A stretch of 34,726 nt of DNA from Candidatus Nitrosopumilus sp. (GCA_013694585.1 JACDCB010000123.1:1-34726); one strand, 5' to 3'; counted from the first letter of the stretch, positions 1 through 8,516 are shown. Numbers and translations: made by a program. Notes: generated by a model not told the origin, from the sequence alone.

Positions 1-90
1 AAGATGGCGTTGATGGAATGGAGGTGTAATTATCAAGCCTTCGGGCGAGATATTCAGCCTGCCATCACCAATAGCCCAACGCACCTGATC
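1..90 (+). rRNA. 3' end of 23S rRNA (partial)
   Basis: The first 90 bases match the closing helices of domain VI of large-subunit rRNA. The run beginning GUUGAUGG at 9 and continuing AUGGAGGUGUAA lines up with E. coli GUUGAUAGGCUGGAUGUGUAA near the 23S 3' end, and the later CCAUCACCAAUAG corresponds to E. coli CCGGUACUAAUGA. GCGUUG (7-12) pairs with CAACGC (77-82), GAUGG (12-16) with CCAUC (62-66), and GCC-UUCG-GGC forms a tetraloop hairpin. The gene enters from outside the window. The exact 3' end is uncertain and is placed after CACCUGAUC. No 5S gene follows, which fits archaea with unlinked 5S genes. Confidence 0.85.
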
Positions 91-111
91 TGTAAATAAA
101 GAAAATTTACA
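91..111 (+). other. Hairpin just after the 23S rRNA
   Basis: TGTAAAT (91-97) and ATTTACA (105-111) are perfect inverted repeats with a seven-base AT-rich loop, directly after the predicted 23S 3' end. It could be a 3' processing or termination structure of the rRNA transcript. The stem is all weak pairs except one G-C, so it may have no function. Confidence 0.35.
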
Positions 112-441
112 AACGACAAGTAGGAAAGTAAAATTATACACTATAACATGTTTATGATGTACTATTAACATATCTTTAAAAATTTTGTTCATCACTGTGT
201 TGTGCGTAAAGAGTAGTGTTATATTTTGGAATTAGTTATTTTTGGTGCTTTAGCTGTTGGTATTCTTTGCAATTCAATGGAGTTTTTTTAGTGATGATGT
301 GTATCCCTACCTACATCGGCTCTTAGATCCTACAATATATTAACTGGTATCCTGGATTAGGATTCCTACTAAGGAGATTATAATTTTAATTAGTTTGATA
401 TAAACATCTAAATATCAATCTCATACTAGATTCTCGTTATA
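112..441. other. Gene-free spacer after the rRNA operon
   Basis: About 330 AT-rich bases with no convincing gene. There is no 5S rRNA or tRNA fold. The only open frame of note is a 22-codon hydrophobic one starting with TTG at 226, too short to support. A TATA-like TCTAAATATC at 407-416 lies about 30 bases before the TTG start at 442 and probably serves the next gene as a leaderless promoter. Confidence 0.5.
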
Positions 442-1431
442 TTGAAAAGCATTTGTATATCTCATAAGGAAGATGTTGATGGGATAGTTTCCGCAGCGTT
501 ACTACAAAACGCTCTGAAGATTAGGAACATATTTTTGGTAGATTATCCAAATTTATTAAACTCATTAGACTATACCATATCTCTTTGTAATAAGAATAAT
601 AAGTTCTCGAGAGTTTTTATTTGTGATGTTGGCCTTAACAAAAAGAATCAAACTTTATTTGTAGATAAGTTGAAGATACTACTTCTGAGAAATATTGAAG
701 TGATCTATATAGATCATCATTATCTTGAGGTGGAAATAAAAGAAGAACTAGAATCAATTGGGGTGAAATTAATCCATGATGTTAATGATTGCACTTCTGT
801 TCAAATTTATCATATGCTTAGAGCAAAAATAAGCAGTAAGTTTGCCTTTTATGCATCTGCTGCAGCGTTGACGGATTATATGGAGTCAAATCCCAAGGCA
901 AGTTCATTAGTTAGTAAATATGATCGAACGTTCTTAATGTTGGAAGCGTGTTTTTTATCGTATATCATATCTTCATCACAAAAGAATATTGATTTTCTAA
1001 AGTATATCTCTAGAGCAATATCCAAAGGGAAAATGCCACATGAGATTAAGGATGGATTTAGATTGGTTAGGCAGTTTTGTGAGAAGATTACTAATGCAAT
1101 TACCATAATAGAAGAACAATCTAAGCACTTGAATAATATCTCGTATTTTGAACATAATTTGGAGTTATCTTCAAGCATGATTGTAAATTTCGTTTTAGGT
1201 ATTACAGGAAAGAAAGTTGGAATAGCATTTAAATTAAAATCAAATATTAATTCATACATTCTTTCAATTCGCGGATCTAAGGAATGCAAGACTCATTTAG
1301 GGATGTTAGTAAACAATTTATCCGCGGAATTAAATGGGAGCGGAGGCGGACACGACAAAGCTTGCGGAGCCGTTATACCTATGGAGAATTTCAAGAAATT
1401 TTTGGATAGATTAGATCAAGCAATCGTGTAA
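442..1431 (+). CDS. DHH/DHHA1 family phosphoesterase
   Basis: This 329-residue protein has the DHH phosphoesterase layout. Motif I, HKEDVDG, is at residues 8-14, an aspartate motif CDVG at 61-64, the DHH signature IDHH at 90-93, and a further metal-ligand aspartate in ALTD at about 145. A C-terminal DHHA1 domain ends with GSGGGH at about 299-304. Family members are Mn-dependent RecJ-like nucleases, oligonucleotide or cyclic-dinucleotide phosphodiesterases. The length (about 330) is closer to NrnA-type oligoribonucleases than to the longer archaeal GINS-associated nuclease, so small RNA/DNA fragments are the likely substrates (inference). The start is TTG; a TATA-like sequence about 30 bases upstream supports a leaderless message. 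It stands alone between the rRNA end and a phosphatase gene. Confidence 0.85.
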   Translation: MKSICISHKEDVDGIVSAALLQNALKIRNIFLVDYPNLLNSLDYTISLCNKNNKFSRVFICDVGLNKKNQTLFVDKLKILLLRNIEVIYIDHHYLEVEIKEELESIGVKLIHDVNDCTSVQIYHMLRAKISSKFAFYASAAALTDYMESNPKASSLVSKYDRTFLMLEACFLSYIISSSQKNIDFLKYISRAISKGKMPHEIKDGFRLVRQFCEKITNAITIIEEQSKHLNNISYFEHNLELSSSMIVNFVLGITGKKVGIAFKLKSNINSYILSIRGSKECKTHLGMLVNNLSAELNGSGGGHDKACGAVIPMENFKKFLDRLDQAIV

Positions 1432-1484
1432 ACTGATTTAAAAAACTATTTAATTAATATTTCATTTATAATATAGATTCAAAA

Positions 1485-2000
1485 ATGACTAGAATAGGAG
1501 AGATTTATCGTAGGGTTCATGGTAGATTAGTTGAACGACCGACTAATTTTAGTTGGGTGATTCCTCAAAAATTGGCAGGTAGCGGCTTGCCGTCATCTTA
1601 CGATCAGCTCACATGGCTTGCATCTAATAATATAAAAAGTTTGGTTACTGTCAGAGAAATCCCTTTACCTGATATATGGGTTGAAAAAGTAAATTCTCAA
1701 AACTATGAGTTAGAAAATTATTTTTTGAAAACAGATGATTATAATGCCCCAACTATAGACGAAATTCATAAAGTGGTGGATTATATCGAAAAAAAGATTG
1801 AGGCAAACAAACCTGTATTGGTTCACTGTGCTGCAGGAAAGGGAAGGACAGGAACCGTCTTAGCTGCCTATTTGATAAAAAAGGAAGGGTTGACTCCGTT
1901 TGAGGCAGTAAAGAAATTGAGACTGATGAGGCCCGGATCAGTTCAATCAGAACGACAATCTATGGCCATTGAACATTATCACCGATTTCTTAACCAGTAG
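1485..2000 (+). CDS. Dual-specificity-type protein tyrosine phosphatase
   Basis: At 171 residues this is a compact cysteine phosphatase. The active-site P-loop HCAAGKGRTG lies at residues 114-123, with nucleophile Cys115 and phosphate-binding Arg121. The acidic pair in LKTDDYN (84-85) is well placed for the general acid. The N-terminal part (IPQKLAGSGLPSS) resembles small DUSP23-like and archaeal tyrosine phosphatases. Such enzymes remove phosphate from Tyr, and often Ser/Thr, in cytoplasmic proteins; the substrates are unknown. The ATG start follows a TATA-like TAATTAATAT at 1451-1460, about 29 bases upstream, so the message is probably leaderless. No kinase gene is adjacent. Confidence 0.88.
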   Translation: MTRIGEIYRRVHGRLVERPTNFSWVIPQKLAGSGLPSSYDQLTWLASNNIKSLVTVREIPLPDIWVEKVNSQNYELENYFLKTDDYNAPTIDEIHKVVDYIEKKIEANKPVLVHCAAGKGRTGTVLAAYLIKKEGLTPFEAVKKLRLMRPGSVQSERQSMAIEHYHRFLNQ

Positions 2001-2025
2001 TATTTACCACTGTGCAGATAACTGT

Positions 2026-2035
2026 AATATTTAAA
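2026..2035 (+). promoter_or_regulatory. TATA box of the HtrA gene
   Basis: AATATTTAAA is centred near 2030. Archaeal transcription starts about 25-27 bases downstream, near 2056, which lies after the GTG at 2048. The site therefore favours the ATG at 2072 as the true start, with a leader of about 15 bases. Confidence 0.55.
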
Positions 2036-2071
2036 TTGACTTAAAAAGTGCTATATTTATTGACGATTAAC

Positions 2072-3841
2072 ATGGTGTTCAATACCTTTCAGGATTATCA
2101 AGTTAAAATTAATGAAAAGACGAAGGTGATTATAATATTTCTTACTTCACTTTTTATTATCACATGTCTATTTTCAATTAATACCGCTCATTCAATTGAA
2201 TTAGTTAGCGGGTCTGGAGACAACTCCACTATCAAACTCAATCAAATGACCTCCGAAGATAGTCATAATTATACAACCAGTGATTATAGCAATTCGCTAC
2301 CTGATCTATTTGATAAGGTCGAGAAATCAGTGGTTCAAATAACCGAACCTGGGAGTACTCAAACTACAGAACCTAACCCCTCAAGATTGGGATCTGGATT
2401 TGTCTACGATAAATTAGGACACATTGTTACTAACTTTCATGTTGTAGATGGTTCAAAGAATAATCTATTTTACGTAACCTTTCTAGATGGAGTATCATAT
2501 GAAGGTGATATTGTAGGAACTGATCCTTATTCTGATCTCGCTGTAATCAAACTATCAGATGTAGATAAGAATGTCAGTTCCAAATTGGTCCCATTAGAAT
2601 TGGGTAATTCTTCTATAATTCGCATCGGACAAAAAGTTGTAGCTGTTGGAAACCCTTTTGGATTGTCAGGATCCTTATCTGAAGGTATTATCAGTGGTCT
2701 TGGGAGGCTAATGCCAGCTGGCGATAACGGTGATTCCCCGCAAAATCCGTTTGATAAAACCCAGATAATGAAGCCTGTTCCATCATTTTCTATACCTGAC
2801 ATCATTCAAACAGATGCCGCCATAAATCCGGGTAACTCGGGAGGTCCATTGATCGATATGAATGCAAATGTTATCGGGATTAATACAGCTATTTTCTCAA
2901 ATACTGGTGTTTATTCTGGGATCGGATTTGCCATTCCATCTAATTTTCTGACAAAAATCATACCCCTTTTAATTAAGAACGGGGAATACGATCATCCATA
3001 CATCGGGATAAATGGGTTTGATATAACTCCAGAAATAGCAAAATTATTGAATTTACCTGAAGCTGTAGGATTTTTAGTGATCAATGTTACGGAGGATAGT
3101 CCTGCCAAACTGGCTGGGATACAAGGAGGCAACAAGAGCATGCGAATTAATGGATTGCCTATTGAACTTGGGGGTGATATAGTTACTGAGATAGATAATA
3201 AGCCTGTTAGAAAAGTGGATGACATTTTATCATACTTGGAAAATTACAAACGAATAGGGGATAACGTTACCCTAACAGTGTTGAGAGGTCCAGATCTTGC
3301 TAAGCAGGTTGTAACGATCCCATTGACTGCTAGACCGTCCTTGGAAACAAATTTGACTAATCCGTCTTTGGGTGTAATAGGTTTGGATGTAACCCCTGAG
3401 ATTGCCAAGTTAATGAATATATCAAGAGATAACGGTTTCTTAATCACTAGCATAATTGGTAATAGTTCTGCTTCTAAAGCAAATTTGAGGGGTGGTTATC
3501 TGGTTACTGAAGTTAATGGTACAGTAATAGAGTTAGGAGGAGACATAATAGTAAAGATGGATAATGTCGACATAAAGAACCAATTGGGCATAAAGAATTA
3601 CTTAAAAACTAAGAATATTGGTGATTCTATAATTATTACCGTGTTAAGAGATGACAACTATTTAACAAAATCTCTAGTCCTTGAACCAATCAGCGAGAAT
3701 CAATTAATATTACAGGATTCTACAATAACTGAAAATAATTCGCCTCCCCCTCTCTCACAGGATGATCTGAAAGAATTTTTAGAATCCTGTGCCAAAGTAT
3801 TGCCTAGGGAAGCTTGCGAATCGATGATAATAATAAAATGA
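2072..3841 (+). CDS. HtrA/Deg-type serine protease, membrane-anchored, two PDZ domains
   Basis: A hydrophobic N-terminal segment (KVIIIFLTSLFIITCLF) acts as signal peptide or membrane anchor, so the catalytic part faces outside. The trypsin-like domain carries the full triad, numbered from the upstream GTG at 2048: His131 in TNFHVVDG, Asp163 in SDLAVIKL, Ser264 in NPGNSGGP. Two PDZ domains follow (about 315-425 and 440-545). Both contain an IELGGDI insertion, suggesting they arose by duplication. A C-terminal tail has two cysteines (ESCAK, EACES). Deg proteases degrade or refold damaged extracytoplasmic proteins; the PDZ domains bind C-termini or control activity. The open frame extends to GTG 2048, but the TATA position favours ATG 2072, which gives 589 residues. 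It is monocistronic. Confidence 0.9.
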   Translation: MVFNTFQDYQVKINEKTKVIIIFLTSLFIITCLFSINTAHSIELVSGSGDNSTIKLNQMTSEDSHNYTTSDYSNSLPDLFDKVEKSVVQITEPGSTQTTEPNPSRLGSGFVYDKLGHIVTNFHVVDGSKNNLFYVTFLDGVSYEGDIVGTDPYSDLAVIKLSDVDKNVSSKLVPLELGNSSIIRIGQKVVAVGNPFGLSGSLSEGIISGLGRLMPAGDNGDSPQNPFDKTQIMKPVPSFSIPDIIQTDAAINPGNSGGPLIDMNANVIGINTAIFSNTGVYSGIGFAIPSNFLTKIIPLLIKNGEYDHPYIGINGFDITPEIAKLLNLPEAVGFLVINVTEDSPAKLAGIQGGNKSMRINGLPIELGGDIVTEIDNKPVRKVDDILSYLENYKRIGDNVTLTVLRGPDLAKQVVTIPLTARPSLETNLTNPSLGVIGLDVTPEIAKLMNISRDNGFLITSIIGNSSASKANLRGGYLVTEVNGTVIELGGDIIVKMDNVDIKNQLGIKNYLKTKNIGDSIIITVLRDDNYLTKSLVLEPISENQLILQDSTITENNSPPPLSQDDLKEFLESCAKVLPREACESMIIIK

Positions 3842-3896
3842 CAAAATTTTGGTAATAGTTGATATATATCGACCCTAAAATATAATTATAGAGAAC

Positions 3897-4322
3897 ATGA
3901 TTTCAAGGATTGAAGATGAATTCCATGTGTTTTGTAAACACGTGATAGATTTGGACCCAAGTATCCGTTTTGCAGGTATTGCGGATGAGGATGGAAAATT
4001 GGAATCTATCGCCGAAAGAAGCGGACTTGTCCCCTTATTAACGCCTGAGGAGAGGGCTCAATATGCTATTACTGCTGCCACAAGGCAGTATACACGTTTG
4101 AGATGGGAATACATGTTAGGTAAAATACAATATGCTAGTTCAAAATACGAACGCCTAATTAGAGCTACAATACCAATTACCGACGAAAACAGTACTCTAT
4201 CATACGTATTACTATTGTCTTTTGATCCTGGGATTACAAACTTTCATCAAATTATTACGGAAAAAATTATTCCATTTATAAATTACAATAAGAACGAATT
4301 GACGAAATTACACAATAAATAA
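3897..4322 (+). CDS. Conserved small protein, possibly roadblock-like fold
   Basis: This 141-residue protein has no signal peptide or membrane segment. The stretch RFAGIADEDGKLES early on, followed by a helix rich in Arg/Tyr and a later strand pattern (YVLLLSFDPG), resembles the profilin/roadblock-like sensory fold. I recognise the type as recurring in Thaumarchaeota (I believe DUF6659-like) but cannot confirm it. The function is unknown; a small dimeric regulatory or sensing module is a guess. The ATG start lies about 30 bases after the TATA-like palindrome GATATATATC (3861-3870), so the message is probably leaderless and the gene has its own promoter. Confidence 0.65.
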   Translation: MISRIEDEFHVFCKHVIDLDPSIRFAGIADEDGKLESIAERSGLVPLLTPEERAQYAITAATRQYTRLRWEYMLGKIQYASSKYERLIRATIPITDENSTLSYVLLLSFDPGITNFHQIITEKIIPFINYNKNELTKLHNK

Positions 4323-4415
4323 GAAAGATTATATTATAAAAGGGTATTTTTTTCCAAAAAAGTTTTTAGTATTATAAAATTATTCAAGAAAATTTTACAG
4401 ATACTGAACGAAGAT

Positions 4416-4424
4416 GTTATATAC
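4416..4424 (+). promoter_or_regulatory. TATA box of the Met-rich protein gene
   Basis: GTTATATAC is centred about 28 bases before the ATG at 4448, as expected for a leaderless archaeal gene. It supports expression of the small reading frame that follows. Confidence 0.55.
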
Positions 4425-4447
4425 CAGAAAAATCTACCTAATAGTGC

Positions 4448-4663
4448 ATGAATAAGTTTAATGTATTCGTAGTTTTAAGTATCGTAGCAGCTGCATCTTT
4501 GTTTGGAGCAATGGTAACACCAGCTTTAGCCATGAACCATGTCTCAACCGATAATATGACGATGACAATGGATAACTCATCTATGCCAATGGATCAAATG
4601 GGTAACATGACCATGATGATGGATAATTCTACCAGTATGACTGGAAATTCAACAACACAGTAA
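4448..4663 (+). CDS. Small secreted methionine-rich protein
   Basis: This 71-residue protein begins with a clear Sec signal peptide: Lys at position 3, a hydrophobic core, and a likely cleavage after VTPALA at about residue 28. The mature part is only about 43 residues and is roughly one third methionine, in repeats such as MTMTMDN, MPMDQMGNM and MTMMMDN with Asp, Asn, Ser and Thr between. Met clusters of this type bind Cu(I) or Ag(I) in CopC, CusF and Ctr1-type proteins, and ammonia oxidisers depend heavily on copper enzymes. A periplasm-like copper-binding role is inference. It has no cysteine and one histidine. It has its own TATA box. Confidence 0.7.
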   Translation: MNKFNVFVVLSIVAAASLFGAMVTPALAMNHVSTDNMTMTMDNSSMPMDQMGNMTMMMDNSTSMTGNSTTQ

Positions 4664-4797
4664 CTAGAATAAGATATTAACCCATAATACTTTTTCTAAA
4701 ATTGATTTTTTAGTTATTTTTTTTGATTCTTTATTTTTTATTTCAAATCAGTGATACATAATTGATGATTAAATAAGGCTAAATACAATTATTTTGT

Positions 4798-6279
4798 ATG
4801 GCTTTTGACAATCTATCTGAATACTTGAACGCCTTGGAATCCGCTGGCGAATTAAAAAGGGTCCAGACGGAAGTAAGTTCTGAATTAGAGGTCGCTGAGA
4901 TAATGAGACGGATGATGTATACAAAAAAAAGTCCCGCTATATTATTCGAAAATATAAAGGATTTTGAAATACCGATCCTCGGCAACGCGTTCGGATCGTT
5001 AAAGAGATTACAAATAGCTTTAGGCATAGAAGATTTTTCAGAAATAGGAAATAGAATAGTTGAAATGACCAGGATGAAACTGCCATCAGGGTTATTGAAT
5101 AAATTAAAAATGCTCCCAAGGCTATCAGAGATCTCTGAGTACGGACCTAAAATTGTGGATAGAGGTCAGGTCCAAGAAGTCGTTGAAACAAATAACCCTT
5201 CCTTCAAGCAATTTCCTATTCTCAAGTCATTTAAACAGGATGCAGGAAGATTTATCACCTTTGGAATGACCGTTACCAAACACCCAGAAACCGGCATTAG
5301 AAATATAGGAGTTTATCGCATTCAAATTCTGAATGATAATCAAGCTATAATGCACTGGCAGATTCACAAACGTGGTGCCCAGCATTTTGATATCTCAAAA
5401 GACTCTAAAAAACCAATCGAAGCGGCAATAGTAATCGGCGCCGACCCTGGTACCATTTTCAGCAGCATAGCCCCAGTTCCAGAGGGTATGGATAAATTTC
5501 TGTTTGCAGGTATTTCTAGAAAGAAAGGGGTCAAAATGGTGAAATGTGAAACAGTAGATTTGGAGATACCTGCTAATTCAGAAATCGTATTCGAGGGTAC
5601 CATTGATCCCCAACACCTAGAAACTGAAGGGCCATTTGGAGATCATACAGGTTATTATACGCCCCCTGATAAATTTCCTGTTTTTACGTTAACCGGCGTT
5701 ATGCATAGAAAAAAGCCCATTTACTTAACCACAGTCGTTGGAAAACCCATTCTCGAAGATGCTTATTTTGGAAAGGTAATAGAAAGATCTTTTTTACCTT
5801 TGATACAAATGTTCCAACCAGAAGTAATAGATTTCTCGATGCCTGCAGCTGGATGGTTTCAAGGATTGGGAATAATCTCTATTAAAAAAAGGTACCCTGG
5901 GCAAGCAAAAAAGGTGATGATGGGATTATGGGGGCTAGGCCAACTTTCCTTAACTAAAATTTTTGTCGTAGTTGATCATGATATTGATGTTCATGATATG
6001 GATAAGGTTATTTGGGCCATAACAACCAAAGCAGATCCAAAACGGGATATATTAATAATAGAGAATGTGCCTACTGATACGTTAGATCCTTCATCTCCTT
6101 TGGTCAATTTTGGATCGAAAATGGGAATTGACGCCACAACCAAATCGAGGGAGGAGGGTTTCTTTAGAGAGGTTCAGGAAGAAGTTCACGTCGATGAGGA
6201 AACGAAATTATTGGTTGATAAAAAGTGGGCTATGTACGGATTTCATATGGAAAATACCAAGACTAACCATTCCGACTGA
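4798..6279 (+). CDS. ubiD: UbiD family decarboxylase
   Basis: The 493-residue length is typical of UbiD enzymes, which decarboxylate aromatic or alpha,beta-unsaturated acids using prenylated FMN and a divalent metal. The cofactor/active-site features are present: RNIGVYRIQ with Arg174, MHWQIHKRG around 185-193, and EGPFGDHTGYY with Glu277 and Asp282 in the positions of the catalytic acid pair. In archaea such proteins are usually assigned to quinone synthesis; Thaumarchaeota make menaquinone-type quinones, so a late decarboxylation step is plausible (inference). The prenyl-FMN synthase UbiX is not in the window. The ATG start lies 26 bases after the TATA-like GATTAAATAAG (4767-4777). Confidence 0.9.
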   Translation: MAFDNLSEYLNALESAGELKRVQTEVSSELEVAEIMRRMMYTKKSPAILFENIKDFEIPILGNAFGSLKRLQIALGIEDFSEIGNRIVEMTRMKLPSGLLNKLKMLPRLSEISEYGPKIVDRGQVQEVVETNNPSFKQFPILKSFKQDAGRFITFGMTVTKHPETGIRNIGVYRIQILNDNQAIMHWQIHKRGAQHFDISKDSKKPIEAAIVIGADPGTIFSSIAPVPEGMDKFLFAGISRKKGVKMVKCETVDLEIPANSEIVFEGTIDPQHLETEGPFGDHTGYYTPPDKFPVFTLTGVMHRKKPIYLTTVVGKPILEDAYFGKVIERSFLPLIQMFQPEVIDFSMPAAGWFQGLGIISIKKRYPGQAKKVMMGLWGLGQLSLTKIFVVVDHDIDVHDMDKVIWAITTKADPKRDILIIENVPTDTLDPSSPLVNFGSKMGIDATTKSREEGFFREVQEEVHVDEETKLLVDKKWAMYGFHMENTKTNHSD

Positions 6280-6369
6280 AAGGATCCAATCGACACATCG
6301 GTTCATACCTTAAATCAACTTAAAGCCTTATATTTAGGAGTTTTGTATACTAGGTTACTAAGATAGATA

Positions 6370-6729
6370 ATGTCTAGTAAAGACAAAGTCAAAACTAATA
6401 GCCTCCAGTTGAAAAAAGCCGAGAAATGCGAGAGTTTGGATGAAGGAACATTTGCATTCTTGAATTGGATGAATTGCAAGTCATTTGATAGTGAAGGCTA
6501 TGATCAGAATCCTCCTTTAACCTTGAAATATGTTGATTTTCCTAAGGTTGGTTTGATAAGATTATTTGATAGATTTTTGGGACAGGACGTTTTTGTGGAT
6601 ATAATCGATTGTGTACCGTTATGTAAGGCCTGTATAACCGATGATTGTTCACATGTTGGTTTTACCATTTGCTTGCTCCAATTAATTGAACGAGAGGGCT
6701 TTAAGTCGATGGATGACATTTTAAAGTAA
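6370..6729 (+). CDS. Cysteine-containing protein of unknown function
   Basis: This 119-residue protein is not recognised. The N-terminal 30 residues are polar and Lys-rich. The rest contains five closely spaced cysteines in the pattern C-x3-C-x2-C-x4-C-x8-C (DCVPLCKACITDDCSHVGFTIC), which could bind a zinc ion or an iron-sulfur cluster, plus two earlier Cys. There is no membrane segment or signal. TATA-like CTTATATTTAG (6327-6337) gives a start of transcription about 13 bases before the ATG. It stands between ubiD and the Dps-like gene on the same strand with its own promoter. Confidence 0.6.
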   Translation: MSSKDKVKTNSLQLKKAEKCESLDEGTFAFLNWMNCKSFDSEGYDQNPPLTLKYVDFPKVGLIRLFDRFLGQDVFVDIIDCVPLCKACITDDCSHVGFTICLLQLIEREGFKSMDDILK

Positions 6730-6790
6730 TTAAATCACTAAATTAAAATTTGAATTATCATAGCATTACTAGAATAAATTTATGATAAAA

Positions 6791-6800
6791 TTTTTATATT
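6791..6800 (+). promoter_or_regulatory. TATA box of the Dps-like gene
   Basis: TTTTTATATT is centred about 26 bases before ATG 6821. It decides the start in favour of this ATG (leaderless) over the in-frame TTG at 6815. Confidence 0.55.
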
Positions 6801-6820
6801 CATTAATCTAAGGTTTGATA

Positions 6821-7411
6821 ATGACTGAGAATAATGAGTATGTTCCAAATGTAGTCGCATTAGAAGTATTAGAAAAAAATGGTGTTAATATTGAACGACT
6901 AAAGGAATTGATAACCAAAGGCGTAGGTGCAGAATTTACCACCTATTATTATTATACTATTTTAAGGATGCACTGTACAGGTCTCGATGGAGAAGGAATC
7001 AAGGAGATAGTTGAAGATGCAAGAATTGAGGATAGAAACCACTTTGAGGCTATGGTTCCACGACTTTATGAATTGGGAGGAAGTTTGCCACGAGATATCA
7101 GAGATTTTGCAACCCAAGCCGGATGTCCAGATGCTTATTTGCCCGAGAATTGGAAAGACTTGACTTCTATCATGAAAGTACTATTGGAAGCAGAACAATG
7201 TGCCATTCGGTCCTGGGGAGAAGTATGCGACATGACCGGAGGAAAAGATCCAAGAACGTTCGATATTGCCCAGAGGATAATGCAGGAAGAAATTGAGCAC
7301 GAAGCTTGGTTTATAGAACTGTTATCAAAAAGACCATCTGGACATTTTAGAAGAAAATTTCCAGGACAATCACCTTATACATCTGGTGCAGGTGGACTCA
7401 GCCACCTTTAA
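6821..7411 (+). CDS. Dps-like ferritin-superfamily protein (DPSL/thioferritin type)
   Basis: This 196-residue four-helix-bundle protein has carboxylate and histidine ligands of a ferroxidase centre: Glu38 ([10 protein letters not shown]), Glu70 and His74 (IEDRNHFE), Glu125, and Glu157-x2-His160 (EEIEHEAW). Cys127 and Cys136 ([12 protein letters not shown]) next to the third helix ligands match the two-cysteine motif of archaeal and bacterial Dps-like (thioferritin) proteins. Such proteins form 12-subunit cages that oxidise Fe(II) with peroxide, store iron and protect DNA. The C-terminal tail ([12 protein letters not shown]) is basic. The open frame also allows TTG 6815; ATG 6821 is chosen because of the TATA spacing. 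Confidence 0.85.
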   Translation: MTENNEYVPNVVALEVLEKNGVNIERLKELITKGVGAEFTTYYYYTILRMHCTGLDGEGIKEIVEDARIEDRNHFEAMVPRLYELGGSLPRDIRDFATQAGCPDAYLPENWKDLTSIMKVLLEAEQCAIRSWGEVCDMTGGKDPRTFDIAQRIMQEEIEHEAWFIELLSKRPSGHFRRKFPGQSPYTSGAGGLSHL

Positions 7412-7550
7412 TTTATGTTTAAGTTAAATAACTTTTAAATTATTTTAATGAATTATTTGTATTAATAAATTAGAACCGCACACCAATTCTTTAGTATAGG
7501 AAAATGGTCGTTTTTAGGGGATAATTGAATTTTTTCTTCTTCAAGAGAGA

Positions 7551-7563
7551 AATATTTTATAAA
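7551..7563 (+). promoter_or_regulatory. TATA box before a small reading frame
   Basis: AATATTTTATAAA is a near-ideal archaeal box A, centred about 27 bases before ATG 7584. It is the main support for the small membrane protein listed next. Confidence 0.5.
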
Positions 7564-7583
7564 CCCATTGTAAAATAATGATA

Positions 7584-7742
7584 ATGGTATTGCATTTAAC
7601 AAATAGAAGGAAAGGGGAAATTCTAATGGCTATAGCTGGGATTGGCTTGGCTATAGGTGCTATTAGTATAAGCGTACCCCAAGTAGCATATGCAGGCTTG
7701 TGTATAACTGGTTTAGGTATAGTATCTATGTTGTGGAGATAG
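7584..7742 (+). CDS. Possible small two-helix membrane protein
   Basis: A 52-codon frame begins ATG-GTA-TTG and ends TAG. After a basic stretch (LTNRRKGE) it is wholly hydrophobic and glycine-rich: MAIAGIGLAIGAISISV, then AYAGLCITGLGIVSMLW, which would make two short transmembrane helices or a hairpin. A strong TATA box sits 27 bases before the ATG, fitting a leaderless gene. Alternative starts are ATG 7578 and ATG 7626; the latter is preceded by a purine-rich AAGGAAAGGGG. No family is recognised. It is short and could be chance, but composition, promoter and isolation between genes favour a real small protein. Confidence 0.5.
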   Translation: MVLHLTNRRKGEILMAIAGIGLAIGAISISVPQVAYAGLCITGLGIVSMLWR

Positions 7743-8057
7743 ACCTCATCACTGTCTCTGTGTTTTGCAGATATAGTAGATCATACAAAACTGAACTTTG
7801 AACAAATAGATTTAATAAAACAACGTGATATTCTAAGTAGGTATATTGATGGGACTGAGCATAGCTATTGCTTCCACCAACTTTTGTACAAAGGAAAATC
7901 TGACTTAATCTTTGGTTTAATTATCACTCGTAATTTCAACTGCTTAATCCCTGTGCAGAAAACATGTAGGATTTCAATCTTGATGATATGTAAACAGGAG
8001 GTTTTTGAGTTTTGACCTTGTAAATCATCTTGCCTTCGTTTTATCCATCCAGCGTCT
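7743..8057. other. Gene-free spacer
   Basis: About 315 bases with no supported gene on either strand, no tRNA fold and no clear repeat. A 30-codon minus-strand frame (about 7936-8028) exists but has no promoter or family support. The stretch probably holds the 3' ends of the two flanking transcripts. Confidence 0.45.
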
Positions 8058-8516
8058 TTATTTTGTGAACGTAGAATTCTTTGAATCCCAGCAAGATCTG
8101 CATAATTGACCTTTTATAGCCCATAACGGTTTGGGGTTATACCTGATAAAGCCTAATTTCTTATTACATCCATTGCAAATATTATTGATTTTTTCGAATT
8201 CTTCAAATTTTCTTTCATAGCAATCAATACACATCGGTTGACTTGCATCCAGGTTCCACCTCCATTCAGGCCTCTTAATTTCGCCAGAAATCAAATTCTT
8301 GCAAGCAAAGCAAACCTGCCAGTTTGATCTAGATTTTATTGGAGTTGAATTATTACTTTCATCAACGGAGAGTGAGGATTTGGAATGTTCAGATTTTTTC
8401 TCTGGATTGCTAATATTTGATCCCCCTGTTTCATCGGACTGAAAATTTTCTTTGTTTATATCTACAGATTCATTTTTATTGTAGCGGGCTGATTTTCTTT
8501 TAAATGGAATCTTCAC
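8058..8516 (-). CDS. Protein with disordered N-terminus and two zinc-finger motifs
   Basis: This 152-residue protein has a polar, Ser/Asn/Lys-rich first half (about residues 1-65) that looks disordered. The second half holds CFACKN ... CIDCYE and CNGCNKK ... CRSCWD: four CxxC pairs that would bind two zinc ions in a LIM-like or double zinc-ribbon arrangement, with conserved-looking Trp and Pro (RPEWRW, PKPLWA). No family is recognised; binding nucleic acid or protein is a guess. It is divergent from the J-domain gene with about 94 bases between them; minus-strand TATA-like CTCTAAAATAAG near 8545 fits its start. Confidence 0.65.
   Translation of the reverse strand: MKIPFKRKSARYNKNESVDINKENFQSDETGGSNISNPEKKSEHSKSSLSVDESNNSTPIKSRSNWQVCFACKNLISGEIKRPEWRWNLDASQPMCIDCYERKFEEFEKINNICNGCNKKLGFIRYNPKPLWAIKGQLCRSCWDSKNSTFTK

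Noticed and set aside
226-294. 22-codon hydrophobic frame starting with TTG after the 23S rRNA
   Set aside because: Too short, no clear promoter at the right distance and no recognisable family; not listed as a gene.
91-441. Possible 5S rRNA after the 23S gene
   Set aside because: None of the conserved 5S segments or its terminal stem are present; the stretch is AT-rich and unstructured apart from one weak hairpin.
7936-8028. 30-codon minus-strand frame starting with ATG downstream of the zinc-finger gene
   Set aside because: No promoter, no family, and random frames of this size are common in the spacer.
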